Assembly: GCF_003287275.1 (NCBI RefSeq)
Contig: NZ_QEVW01000002.1
Span: 1-64,000 of the forward strand
Length of the DNA stretch: 64,000 nt
Origin: Paenibacillus taichungensis
GTDB taxonomy: Bacteria; Bacillota; Bacilli; Paenibacillales; Paenibacillaceae
Direction of reading: 5' to 3'
Shown: one piece after another, positions 35,008 to 43,579 of the stretch
How positions within the stretch are numbered: position 1 is the first letter of the stretch
Layout: every line of letters starts with the position of its first letter
Made by a program: the position numbers and the translations under genes
The notes under the pieces: generated by a model
Seen by the model: the letters and a program-made list of their open reading frames with translations, nothing else
Told to the model about the DNA's origin: nothing
The model's database searches: none

Positions 35008-35442
35008 ATGAGTATGAACGAGAATATGTCTGAAGAACAAATTTTGGATCAGTTGTTTGAAGCAGCAGAACGTTTGCCGGAAGAGAATGTACGCATTCAA
35101 CGTTTGGATCTGTTGCTGACCCTGCGTGGATTGACGTCCTCCAAAGTGGATCAGATTCGCGAACGCTGTACGATTCGAAAAACAGTCAAAGGCCGCACTG
35201 AGGAAAAGGTGGATACCGAAACATTTAACGCGCTGCTGATCTCTGAAGCAACGGTGAAAATGAATGTACGCGGACTCGAACTGTCCGGCTGGGGAGACAA
35301 CCGTATTACTGGACGCATGAAACTGTCCGGTGGGGAACAGGCAGTTCGCCGCATGCTACTCGCGGGTGAGCTTGATGCCGTTGGCGACAAGGTACTTGAG
35401 CTGTCCGGCTTCGGTGTGGAGATTGAAGACCTAAAAAACTGA
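35008..35442 (+). CDS. xkdN: Tail assembly chaperone, XkdN type (G-like form)
   Basis: A 144-residue acidic protein of the phage_TAC family (SEEQILDQLFEAAERLPEENVRIQRLDLLLTLRGLTSSKVDQIRERCTIR). It keeps the tape measure protein soluble during tail assembly. ATG 35008 is preceded by AAGGAG. Its last codons CTA AAA AAC TGA hold a slippery heptamer, so part of the ribosomes should produce the longer GT form (see next entry). Confidence 0.9.
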   Translation: MSMNENMSEEQILDQLFEAAERLPEENVRIQRLDLLLTLRGLTSSKVDQIRERCTIRKTVKGRTEEKVDTETFNALLISEATVKMNVRGLELSGWGDNRITGRMKLSGGEQAVRRMLLAGELDAVGDKVLELSGFGVEIEDLKN

Positions 35443-35600
35443 TTCACTCCGGCGGGATGACCACGTTCCTGTACCACATGTGGGTTCGTCATCATCTACG
35501 GCCCGGAGAATTCTGGTCTTTGCCACGCGGGGAGCGCTCGCTGTTGATTGCTTTCTCGGAAGAGGAAATGGCAGCGATCACCTCGCAAATGAATCGATAA
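35008..35600 (+). CDS. Tail assembly chaperone frameshift product (GT-like form)
   Basis: At 35433-35439 A AAA AAC is in frame with xkdN and directly before its stop. A -1 slip there continues as LIHSGGMTTFLYHMWVR…MNR to TAA at 35598-35600, adding 53 residues (join 35008-35439 and 35439-35600, 197 residues). This downstream frame has no start or RBS of its own and fills the space before the tape measure RBS. GATGACCAC / GTGG..GTCATC may form a stimulating stem just after. Programmed -1 frameshifting here is known for lambda G/GT and many tailed phages. Confidence 0.85.
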
Positions 35601-35625
35601 CTAGATCGGACAGGAGGTGAGAGAA

Positions 35626-37419
35626 ATGGCAGAAATGATTGTGGGTTTGTCCAAATCAAACGCGGAAATGCGAACGACCATCCGGTATCTGGATCAGATC
35701 CAGCGTTCTACAGAACGGCTGGGCAGAGTACGCTATCAGAGTTTAATCAGGGTGAACAATGAGCTTAGAACAACTGGGCGCAGGTTGGAAAGCATCTATA
35801 GCACGGCTGTGCGATTGAGTAGGTTGCGGATTACGCCCAAGATTGGATTGGATGATCAATTGAGCCCGGCACTGGACCGTGCATTAGCGAAACTGAATAG
35901 TTTCCGTAACCAGATGGTGAAGGCTTCGGGAACGGTTTCGGTAGAGGTGAAGCAGAAGGTTGAAGTGGCGATGGGGAAATTGAGTCCGGCATCGAGCGGG
36001 CCTTCGCTGTCTCTGAACATTGGGAACAATAATAATACGGTAAAGAATGTGGCGAAGGAAGAAGATGCTAAGGGATTCTGGGGGAAAATGCAAGAAGTAG
36101 TACAGAACGTAAATGATTATCTAGATGCAGCAAATAATGCAACTGATTTGATTGGAAAGCTTAAAAATAAGTTCGGAGGATCCAAGGGAGATAAGGGCTC
36201 TGCCTCCCAATGTTGCTGCTGCTCCGGCGGAAGTTTGGTAGGAAGGCTTTCAAAAGGCGGAGCTAAAGGTGGTAAAACCAAAAGTGCAGGTGGCAGTGCT
36301 AAAACTGTAGCCGCAACAGAGGGAGGAAAAAAAGGTCCTTACAAGAGTGGTTCCAAGTCCTACCAAGAACGTGCGACTGCAACTGTGAAAACGCCTGCTT
36401 CCGATCCTACGAAAAAAATCATAACCAACATCTCTGATGCTGAACAGAAGAAGCTGAAAGTGGACTTTGATCAAAAACTAAATTCTAATCGATTCGGCTT
36501 CAGCGCAAATGCGCCCTCAGGGTCGCCGATGTCCAATATGTCTTCGGGTAATGGTTTGTTCAGCAAACTGAGCGGGGGACTCGCGAAGGGAGCGGGTAAA
36601 CTTCTTGGACCAATTAGCATGCTAGCCGATGTAGCGAATGTTGCCACTGCTCCTCCAGAGGAACGGAGCAGAGCAGTCGGATCCATGATCGGTGGAACTG
36701 CTGGTACCGCGATTGGTAGCGCCATAGGCAGTTTTATTTTACCTGGGATCGGCACGTATATTGGCGGTGCATTAGGTGGATGGGCCGGCAGTTCCGCGGG
36801 AGGCTGGATCGGGGATAAGGCCAAAGATATTGGAAACTTCATGTCTAAGGCCACAGAAGGTGCAGGCAAAGCATTGTCGACTGCAGCAGATTTTGTTTCT
36901 GAAAAAACGAAGAACATGGTGAGTGGCATATCCAATTTCTTCGGTTTTGGTTCCAAGAAAGAAGAAAAAACCGTCTCAGCAACAACGGTTGCTAACCCAA
37001 CTCCAGTGCCTACTGGTCCATCGATGCCCCCGGCTCATATTCCATCTGCGCTCACCATAACTGGGCCTATGGCTTATGCGAACAGCATGGGCGGTCAATC
37101 CACGACTGCCGCTCTTATGGGAACAAGTGTGATGCAGTCCCAGGCGATGGCGCTCGGCAATGGAGCTCAGACGAATGGCAAATCGTCCACGATGACGGTA
37201 CAAATATCCGAAGACCAGATGAGTAGTCTGTCCGGTTACCTAAAGGATTTTAAAACCGAGACGACCAACCAGATCTCCGTAAACGTACCACAAGGAGCTG
37301 TGCAGGTGACCGTCCGTGAAAATGCCATTGATTACGATGCCATCTCACATCAGGTTGGAATGAGATTTGCAGGTGAAGTGCGCCGTGCGATGGAGAATCG
37401 CAAAACCATTATGGCCTAA
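35626..37419 (+). CDS. Tail tape measure protein, XkdO-like, short
   Basis: A 597-residue tape measure by position (between the chaperone and the LysM protein) and composition. The N-terminal 150 residues are helical; a Cys run SQCCCCSGGS lies about residue 200; residues 350-400 form a hydrophobic glycine-zipper region (SMIGGTAGTAIGSAIGSFILPGIGTYIGGALGGW), expected to be extruded or inserted in the target membrane. It is less than half as long as PBSX XkdO, predicting a tail of roughly 90 nm by the usual 0.15 nm per residue. RBS AGGAGGTGA 5 nt before ATG 35626. Confidence 0.85.
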   Translation: MAEMIVGLSKSNAEMRTTIRYLDQIQRSTERLGRVRYQSLIRVNNELRTTGRRLESIYSTAVRLSRLRITPKIGLDDQLSPALDRALAKLNSFRNQMVKASGTVSVEVKQKVEVAMGKLSPASSGPSLSLNIGNNNNTVKNVAKEEDAKGFWGKMQEVVQNVNDYLDAANNATDLIGKLKNKFGGSKGDKGSASQCCCCSGGSLVGRLSKGGAKGGKTKSAGGSAKTVAATEGGKKGPYKSGSKSYQERATATVKTPASDPTKKIITNISDAEQKKLKVDFDQKLNSNRFGFSANAPSGSPMSNMSSGNGLFSKLSGGLAKGAGKLLGPISMLADVANVATAPPEERSRAVGSMIGGTAGTAIGSAIGSFILPGIGTYIGGALGGWAGSSAGGWIGDKAKDIGNFMSKATEGAGKALSTAADFVSEKTKNMVSGISNFFGFGSKKEEKTVSATTVANPTPVPTGPSMPPAHIPSALTITGPMAYANSMGGQSTTAALMGTSVMQSQAMALGNGAQTNGKSSTMTVQISEDQMSSLSGYLKDFKTETTNQISVNVPQGAVQVTVRENAIDYDAISHQVGMRFAGEVRRAMENRKTIMA

Positions 37420-37437
37420 GCAGAAAGGAGGCCGTTG

Positions 37438-38103
37438 ATGACTGTATTTAAAGATAACGTGGAAGGTGTCAAAATGGAATTTACCCTGATCGACGGGAAA
37501 ACGAAGTTTCAATTTCCGGTGAAACCGGAAGAACTGACGATCTCCCGATCCAAGGGATACGAAACGATTAATATGCTGGAGTATGGCGAGTTTGATTTTG
37601 CACAGGGGGAGAAGGTGAAGGAGATCACCTTCTCTTCTTTTTTTCCAAAAGAATATGATGCGTCCTATTGCATGTACGAGCCTTTGCCTGATCCGCGTGT
37701 AGCGATGAATATGCTGAATACGTTTCTGGTATCGAAGAAGCCGCTGCGCTTCATCATTACTAACACGGGGGTGAACGTGCCCGTGTATCTGATCTCGCAC
37801 AATACGACCTTTCGAGGCGGTGAGAGCGGGGATATTTACTTTGACATTACGCTGCGAACGTGGCGGGATTCCAAAGTGGAGAAGGTTGGCGGTGCAACAT
37901 CTGCGAGCAAGTCGGGTTCTCGTACGGATCTGAAAACGAACAGCAAGACTTACACCGTCAAATCTGGCGATTCTCTGTCCAAAATAGCAAAGCTTGAGCT
38001 GGGCAGCAGTTCCAAATGGAACGAGATTTATAAGCTCAACACAAAGACCATCGGCAGTGATCCAAACCGGATTAAGCCAGGACAGAAGCTGGTGATGCCA
38101 TGA
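37438..38103 (+). CDS. xkdP: LysM-containing tail protein, XkdP type
   Basis: A 221-residue protein with the XkdP-like N-terminal beta domain (EFTLIDGKTKFQFPVKPEELTISRSKGYETINMLEYGEFD) and C-terminal LysM (KTYTVKSGDSLSKIAKLELGSSSKWNEIYKLNTKT..IKPGQKLVMP). It acts as the tube-end/hub connector of the baseplate. AAAGGAGG is 6 nt before ATG 37438. The stop overlaps the next start (ATGA). Confidence 0.92.
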   Translation: MTVFKDNVEGVKMEFTLIDGKTKFQFPVKPEELTISRSKGYETINMLEYGEFDFAQGEKVKEITFSSFFPKEYDASYCMYEPLPDPRVAMNMLNTFLVSKKPLRFIITNTGVNVPVYLISHNTTFRGGESGDIYFDITLRTWRDSKVEKVGGATSASKSGSRTDLKTNSKTYTVKSGDSLSKIAKLELGSSSKWNEIYKLNTKTIGSDPNRIKPGQKLVMP

Positions 38104-39086
38104 CCTACAAAGTTATTGTCGACGACAAATATGACATCACCAAGCTGGTGGAGACGATTACGCTGAAGGACTCGCTCGACCAGATTGCCTATCAAGCCAA
38201 CATCCGGCTGGCGGTGTCTGTATCTTCAGGTCTGCCTGCGATATCACCGGGTATGGCGGTGCGGATCAGCGGGATTCCTTTTGGCGAAAAATCAATGGTC
38301 CACTTACTGCACCCCGCCGTCATCTGGGAAGTAGAAAGCTCGAACAGCGGCACCAAGCGACTGTCCCTGACCGTCTACGATCGGATGATTTATCTGGAAA
38401 AATCGGAGGATGAGTTCCTGCTTCCGAAAGACCAGACTGCCACGCAGCGTCTCAAAACGTACGCCAAGGAATGGAAAATTCCATACGCCGCGCTGCCGGA
38501 TACTAAAACGAAGCTGAGCAAAGCGGTGTATCGGTCGCAGACGATTTTTTCGATGATGTTTGCCGATCTGAAGGAAACGGTGAAGACCGGTGGGGATATG
38601 TATCATCCGCGGATGACGCCGGGCGGGTTGCAGTTGTTCAAGGTGGGCAGTAATGCGAAGTTGCACGAGCTGGATCGGCTGATTGATCTGACCCAGATGC
38701 GTACGCTCGAAGGCGCGGTCACCAAAGTTAAAGTGATGGCCGCCTCCGAGTCCGGCAGCGGCAAAGATGTTCCTTCCAAAGTGCTCGCGATTGAGCAGGC
38801 TGGTGTAGCCGAGCTGGGCACGCTGCAAAAGCTGATCGAGGACGATCAGGTCAAAACGGCGACTGCCGCCAAGAAGCTGGCGAAAAGCCGTCTGACGGGT
38901 ATTCAGGAGACCTTTACCGTATCTGCACCAGATGTGAATACGATCCGTGCCGGAGATGCGGTGCTGCTCAAAGGGCTGAAACTGATCGTCATGTCGGTCA
39001 GCCGTGATCTGTCTGCCGGACCTGGAAAGATGACGTTAGAGCTGGGGACAGCCGAGCTGGTGAAAAGGAGGTTTTACCTTGAATAA
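38100..39086 (+). CDS. xkdQ: Baseplate hub protein, XkdQ type
   Basis: A 328-residue homologue of XkdQ/gpD: N-terminal VIVDDKYDITKLVETITLKDSLDQIAYQANIRL, then YDRMIYLEKSEDEFLLPKDQTATQRLKTYAKEWKIPY, and a C-terminal SGPGKMTLELGTAELVKRRFYLE region. It trimerises at the tube tip. Coupled to xkdP by ATGA overlap and to xkdR by 8-nt overlap. Confidence 0.9.
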   Translation: MTYKVIVDDKYDITKLVETITLKDSLDQIAYQANIRLAVSVSSGLPAISPGMAVRISGIPFGEKSMVHLLHPAVIWEVESSNSGTKRLSLTVYDRMIYLEKSEDEFLLPKDQTATQRLKTYAKEWKIPYAALPDTKTKLSKAVYRSQTIFSMMFADLKETVKTGGDMYHPRMTPGGLQLFKVGSNAKLHELDRLIDLTQMRTLEGAVTKVKVMAASESGSGKDVPSKVLAIEQAGVAELGTLQKLIEDDQVKTATAAKKLAKSRLTGIQETFTVSAPDVNTIRAGDAVLLKGLKLIVMSVSRDLSAGPGKMTLELGTAELVKRRFYLE

Positions 39087-39489
39087 AGATGATCCGTATG
39101 GGCATTTTGCCGAGGTCATGCGCGGCGCGATGAGTACCCATACCCGTCAGGCCGTGAGCGGCATGGGCGCGGTGCTGGGAACGATGACTTCATCCGGCGT
39201 AAAGCTGGATGACTTCAAGCACGAAGTGCAGGACTATCTCGTGGCCGAGTTACCGGGCACGCTTGGGTTGCCGGAGCGCGAGGCTGCTGGCGCGATTTCC
39301 GGTATACCTGACGTGGCAAACGGCGGAACGACGGGCACGGGACGGTTTCTTTTGCAAGAAGAGGAAGTGGAAGAAGCAGTGTGGTCTCTGGGGAAAGGGT
39401 TGAAGGCTGGAGATCGTGTGCTCGCGATGCGGGTGAATGGCGGTAACGACATTGTGGTGCTGTGTAAGGTGGTGAGTGCGAATGCCTAG
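39079..39489 (+). CDS. xkdR: Baseplate protein, XkdR type (DUF2577)
   Basis: A 136-residue protein that ends in KGLKAGDRVLAMRVNGGNDIVVLCKVV, the DUF2577 signature (OB-fold, spike region). Start codon is TTG at 39079, 7 nt after AAGGAGG. Part of the puncturing spike/baseplate (inference from order). Confidence 0.88.
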   Translation: MNKDDPYGHFAEVMRGAMSTHTRQAVSGMGAVLGTMTSSGVKLDDFKHEVQDYLVAELPGTLGLPEREAAGAISGIPDVANGGTTGTGRFLLQEEEVEEAVWSLGKGLKAGDRVLAMRVNGGNDIVVLCKVVSANA

Positions 39490-39937
39490 TTTGTTCCCGG
39501 AAACGGGTGTGGTCTGGGGAGATGAAGAAGATCTGTCGGAGGCGACCTCGGAAGAGATGCAATTTGGACGGAGCTGGCGATTCGATTACGATGCGGGGGA
39601 TTTTGTGCTGACTCCAAGTGGCAAGGTCGCTGTAGCAGATGCGCATGAGGCCTGGGTGCAATGGTGCATCAAAGCTGTGAAAACGCCGCGGTACAGACAT
39701 GTGATTTACTCCCGAAACTATGGCTCGGAGCTGGATGAGCTGGTGGGTCAGGGTGACAGCCGGGGCGTGATGGAAAGTGAGATTACCCGGATGGTTACGG
39801 AGACACTGCTGGCTGATCGGCGCACGGATTCGGTGGACCAGTTTACGTTTGATTGGGATCGGGAGCAGTGCGTGTTCACATGTCGTGTGGCGAGTGTGCA
39901 GGAAGAGATGTTTATTCTGGAAAGTGAGGTGATCTGA
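39482..39937 (+). CDS. xkdS: Baseplate wedge protein, XkdS type (DUF2634)
   Basis: A 151-residue protein: GRSWRFDYDAGDFVLTPSGKVAVADAHEAWVQWCIKAVKTPRYRHVIYSRNYGSELDELVGQ matches DUF2634/gp25-type lysozyme-like baseplate proteins. ATG 39482 overlaps the xkdR stop. Confidence 0.9.
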   Translation: MPSLFPETGVVWGDEEDLSEATSEEMQFGRSWRFDYDAGDFVLTPSGKVAVADAHEAWVQWCIKAVKTPRYRHVIYSRNYGSELDELVGQGDSRGVMESEITRMVTETLLADRRTDSVDQFTFDWDREQCVFTCRVASVQEEMFILESEVI

Positions 39938-39941
39938 CGGG

Positions 39942-41081
39942 ATGGCTGAGATTCCGCGCTATTTGGAGGACCAGACGGAGGAACAGATTATGCAGCGGTT
40001 GCTGGATCGTCTGCCCGCGGATCTGGATAAGTCGGAAGGTTCTTTTCTGTGGGATGCAGAGGCTCCGGTTGCGTTTATGCTGTCTGAGGCGGCTTTGTGG
40101 GCGCAGGAATTACTTCGGCGGGGGTTTGCAAGTACCGCGGCGAGCAATGATCCGAATTTCCGTTCGGAAGAGTTGGATCTGCGGGCGGGAGAGCATGGCC
40201 TTACGCGTCGGGCTGCGGTGGCGTCACAAGGTGCAGTGAGGTTCATGGGTACTCCGGGTAAAGTGGTGCCTGAGGGTACAGTTGTGGCTACGTTGGCCGA
40301 TGAAATCTCTGGCGAGGCTTCGCTCGAATATGAAACCGTTGGTCGTGTGGAGCTGGGAGAAGATGGTCTGGGTAGTGTTGGCGTGCGTGCGCTTGTTGCC
40401 GGAAAAGAGAGCAATGTGCCTGCGGGCACGGTAACTGTGCTGTCCACGCCAGTGAGTGGCGTTACGTCTGTAATTAATGTTGAGGTGATCAGAGGCGGTG
40501 CGGATATTGAGGCAGATACGGCGCTGCTGGAACGCTTTTATGCCAAAGTCCGCAATCAGGGGACAAGCGGCAACAAATCGCAATATGTGCAATGGGCCAG
40601 TGAGGTACCAGGTGTGGGTGCAACGCGGGTTATTCCCTTATGGCAAGGGCCGGGTACGGTGGGGTTGTATTTGCTGGATACGGACAAACGTGCTGCGGGT
40701 ACCGATTTGGTAGCCGCCGTGCAGAAGTACGTTGACCCCACGCAGGATGGACAGGGTGAAGGCGTTGCACCGGCGGGGCCAGTGGTGTCTGTGATGCCGG
40801 CAGAGGAAGTGCCGATGAACGTTCAGGTGAAGCTGACGCTGGCAAGTGATGCGACTCTCGTCGATGTGCAGGCATTGATCGAACGCGGGGTGACTGCGTA
40901 TCTGAAACAGTTGGCTTTTGCCGATCCGCTTGTGCGCTACACTCGAATTGCCGCAATCCTGCTCGACATTCCGCCCATTATCGACTATTCGGAGCTGACC
41001 GTGAACGGTGTGAGCGATCAGAATATCGAGATGACAGCGAGTCAGGTGGCGGTGCTGGGGACGGTGGATGTGCATGAGTAG
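39942..41081 (+). CDS. xkdT: Baseplate J-like protein, XkdT type
   Basis: A 379-residue baseplate wedge protein. YLEDQTEEQIMQRLLDRLPADLDKSEGSFLWDAEAPVAFMLSEA at the start and VRNQGTSGNKSQYVQWASEVPGVGATRVIPLW in the middle are the PBSX XkdT/gpJ signature. It follows xkdS by 4 nt, and its end overlaps a small Cys-rich frame. Confidence 0.95.
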   Translation: MAEIPRYLEDQTEEQIMQRLLDRLPADLDKSEGSFLWDAEAPVAFMLSEAALWAQELLRRGFASTAASNDPNFRSEELDLRAGEHGLTRRAAVASQGAVRFMGTPGKVVPEGTVVATLADEISGEASLEYETVGRVELGEDGLGSVGVRALVAGKESNVPAGTVTVLSTPVSGVTSVINVEVIRGGADIEADTALLERFYAKVRNQGTSGNKSQYVQWASEVPGVGATRVIPLWQGPGTVGLYLLDTDKRAAGTDLVAAVQKYVDPTQDGQGEGVAPAGPVVSVMPAEEVPMNVQVKLTLASDATLVDVQALIERGVTAYLKQLAFADPLVRYTRIAAILLDIPPIIDYSELTVNGVSDQNIEMTASQVAVLGTVDVHE

Positions 41082-41337
41082 TGTTGTTGAGCAGATGTTG
41101 GATACGAAGTGCGGATGTGGGGGCAGAGGTAATGTGGGACATTGGGAATGTTCTGACTATGCAGCATCCGGTTCAGCTGGAAATGAAGTAAGTGGTGGGC
41201 CAGAAGAGTGCTTGGGTCGTGAGGTAAGCGGCTCGGGAACTGAGCATTTGAGCGAAGCGGTTTGCATCGATGTGGAAGGAAAGGAGGATGCAGGTCATGA
41301 GTGCACCTTCTGCTGTACATGTTGGACTGACGAGTGA
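41074..41337 (+). CDS. Possible small cysteine-rich protein
   Basis: An 87-codon frame whose ATG overlaps the xkdT stop (ATGAGTAG) and fills the 215-nt gap before the next tail gene. It contains nine Cys (DTKCGCGGRGNVGHWEC…ECTFCCTCWTDE). Reality is uncertain: composition is Gly/Ser-rich and it could be non-coding filler. There is no RBS except coupling. Confidence 0.3.
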   Translation: MSSVVEQMLDTKCGCGGRGNVGHWECSDYAASGSAGNEVSGGPEECLGREVSGSGTEHLSEAVCIDVEGKEDAGHECTFCCTCWTDE

Positions 41338-41887
41338 GAAAGGGCGGGAGCTGTTCTCGTATTTGCCGGGCTATTATGAGACTTCCCGCGTGATGCAGTC
41401 CGATATGCAATCCAAAGGAACCGAGATGGATCTGCTGTATCAGGCGCTGGATGAAACATTGGATCAGTTCTTTGTTCGTACGGCGACGTGGGGACTGGAC
41501 TTCTGGGAACAGGAGCTTGGTATTGAGACGGATCGTCTCAAACCTGTTGAACAGCGGCGTGCCGTGGTGGAATCGAAACTGCGCGGGGCAGGAAAGTTCT
41601 CGGGCAGGCTGGTTGCAAATGTGGCTGAGGCTTATGCCGGGGGCAAGGTGGATGTAACTTTTCAGCTGGAAGCATGGAGTTTTACGGTGAGCTTTGTGGA
41701 TACGATGGGCATCCCGCCGAATATTGATGATCTCAAACGCGCAATTGATGAACTGAAGCCAGCCCATATGATCGTGGAATATGAGTATCGCTATATGATT
41801 TGGGACGATCTGGACAAGAAGCAGAAAACATGGGATGAACTGGACGCCGCGTCCTTGACGTGGAATGAACTGGAGGTGTGGGCGTAA
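41297..41887 (+). CDS. Baseplate/tail protein, XkdU/YmfQ type (DUF2313)
   Basis: A 196-residue protein with LFSYLPGYYETSRVMQSDMQSKGTEMDLLYQALDETLDQFFVRTATWGLDFWEQELGI, the DUF2313 motif, and a C-terminal WDDLDKKQKTWDELDAASLTWNELEVW repeat. GGAGG 9 nt before ATG 41297. It links baseplate to tail fibres; its stop overlaps the fibre start as TAATG. Confidence 0.9.
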   Translation: MSAPSAVHVGLTSEKGRELFSYLPGYYETSRVMQSDMQSKGTEMDLLYQALDETLDQFFVRTATWGLDFWEQELGIETDRLKPVEQRRAVVESKLRGAGKFSGRLVANVAEAYAGGKVDVTFQLEAWSFTVSFVDTMGIPPNIDDLKRAIDELKPAHMIVEYEYRYMIWDDLDKKQKTWDELDAASLTWNELEVWA

Positions 41888-43491
41888 TGCCACAAGAAAC
41901 AGATCGATTGAAATTGCCTCTGCCCTTGGGGAACGAGAATGTGACCCGGGAGAGTATTAACGGGATTTTTGAAAAGATTGATGCTGGTGTTGCTACAGAA
42001 AAATCTCTAAATGACGTTAGGTTAAGCATCTTATCAGATTATATTCGGCAACCTGCATATGCAGTAACGACAGGTGTTGCGTCGGCCTATATTGTAACCC
42101 TTTATCCTACGCCCGATATGTTGCCTGATGGATTTGGAATAACTATTGTACCGCACGTAACGAATGAAACAGGAGTAACACTTAATATTAACGGACTAGG
42201 AGCAGTTCCTCTTAGAAAACAGAATGGAACCCCTTATGCTTCAGGAGATCTGCTTAAAGGTAAACCTTACAGTTTCAGACGTGTAGGGCAAGATTTTTTA
42301 GCAGATAATGGCGAGCAGGAGGTGATAAACAGAACAACTCGTGTTGAGGTTGAGTACAATGCAGATGTAAAAAAAGGTGATGTTCTAGAAATAGTCAGTA
42401 TACCTACACTCTCAAAAGTGGAGACTGACCCCATTGTAAACCAGGGAGGATATTCACAGGTAAGCAATGATAGAAAAACATTTATGACTTATGGGTTTTA
42501 TAGTGGACCATTTTATGGGCTTTACGGAATTGGGGAGAACGGATCTTTATCAACCTCGTATAATATTTTACCACCCTTAGCTTCTAGTGAGACAATAGCG
42601 GAAGCTTCTCTTTGGGGGAATTACCTTGCTGTAACACTGTATGCGTGGAAATTCGCTATATATAAAAGATCTGGGGCTACTTATACTAGATTAGCAAATT
42701 TATCAGTACCACCTGATGATTCTTATCAAGTACCGTGTTTTTCCGAAGATGGGAACTTTCTAGCTGTTTCTACAGCAAGGGGCGGTTGGTATATCTACAA
42801 TAGAACCGGGGATAACTTCAATAAATTGGAAGATAATAATGATATTCTAAGTATAGGGCATAGTTCGAAGATGCGGTTTTCACCTGACGGTAAGTTTTTT
42901 ATCATTGCGAGAAATAATCGACAAGGATTTTACCTTTTCTCTATAACTGGGAACACTTTCTTACGTACTCACTCATGGGATTGGACTGGTGCTGATGGTA
43001 CTATAAGTGATATTCGATTTACTCCAGATTCAAGATATTTTGTCCTTCTCACTAGCTCTGCTGATAATGGGCCATACGTATTTTCAATCTCCAATGAGGG
43101 TAGGGCTGTAAGAGCCCAAATTGATACAACGTTAGCCAAATACATGAAAAGTTATCGAGGTGATATATCACCTAATGGGAGAATGATGATTTGGGATGCT
43201 GTAAATAGTACAGGTGTTGCACAAATTATGAATATCAACGGTTCTAAATTTAATGTTTTTCCTGCTATAAAAACGCCTTCTTACATCACTGGTATAAGTT
43301 TCTTAACTGATGAATTAGTAGCATTAACTCATTCTGAGCAACGAGTAACGTTCTATAGAATAGGTAGTAAACGTGTTGCACAACCTGTTTTAAAATATGA
43401 TAGTTTACTTAGTGCTATGAGCTCTGGTTTGGCTTATGCGTTAAGTGAGGGTAAAGCTGGGGAAATACACACAGTCATGCAAATACTTTAA
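41887..43491 (+). CDS. Tail fibre / receptor-binding protein with beta-propeller-like C-terminus
   Basis: A 534-residue chimeric protein. The first about 40 residues (DRLKLPLPLGNENVTRESINGIFEKIDAGVAT) are the PBSX-type fibre N-terminus that attaches to the baseplate and have the base composition of the tail genes. After 42005 the DNA turns clearly AT-rich. The rest has WD40-like blades repeated at 40-50 residues (CFSEDGNFLAVSTARGGWYIYNRTGD, RFSPDGKFFIIARNNRQGFYLFS, RFTPDSRYFVLLTSSADNGPYVFS, DISPNGRMMIWDAV), typical of a seven-bladed propeller used for binding. It probably defines the target strain of the tailocin (inference). Confidence 0.85.
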   Translation: MPQETDRLKLPLPLGNENVTRESINGIFEKIDAGVATEKSLNDVRLSILSDYIRQPAYAVTTGVASAYIVTLYPTPDMLPDGFGITIVPHVTNETGVTLNINGLGAVPLRKQNGTPYASGDLLKGKPYSFRRVGQDFLADNGEQEVINRTTRVEVEYNADVKKGDVLEIVSIPTLSKVETDPIVNQGGYSQVSNDRKTFMTYGFYSGPFYGLYGIGENGSLSTSYNILPPLASSETIAEASLWGNYLAVTLYAWKFAIYKRSGATYTRLANLSVPPDDSYQVPCFSEDGNFLAVSTARGGWYIYNRTGDNFNKLEDNNDILSIGHSSKMRFSPDGKFFIIARNNRQGFYLFSITGNTFLRTHSWDWTGADGTISDIRFTPDSRYFVLLTSSADNGPYVFSISNEGRAVRAQIDTTLAKYMKSYRGDISPNGRMMIWDAVNSTGVAQIMNINGSKFNVFPAIKTPSYITGISFLTDELVALTHSEQRVTFYRIGSKRVAQPVLKYDSLLSAMSSGLAYALSEGKAGEIHTVMQIL

Positions 43492-43579
43492 TTGTTAATG
43501 ATTTATTATTATTCTGATTAAAGGGGCTTTTTAAGAGAATATAAAGTATTTAATTTCTATACTCAAAGGAGGTGAAACC

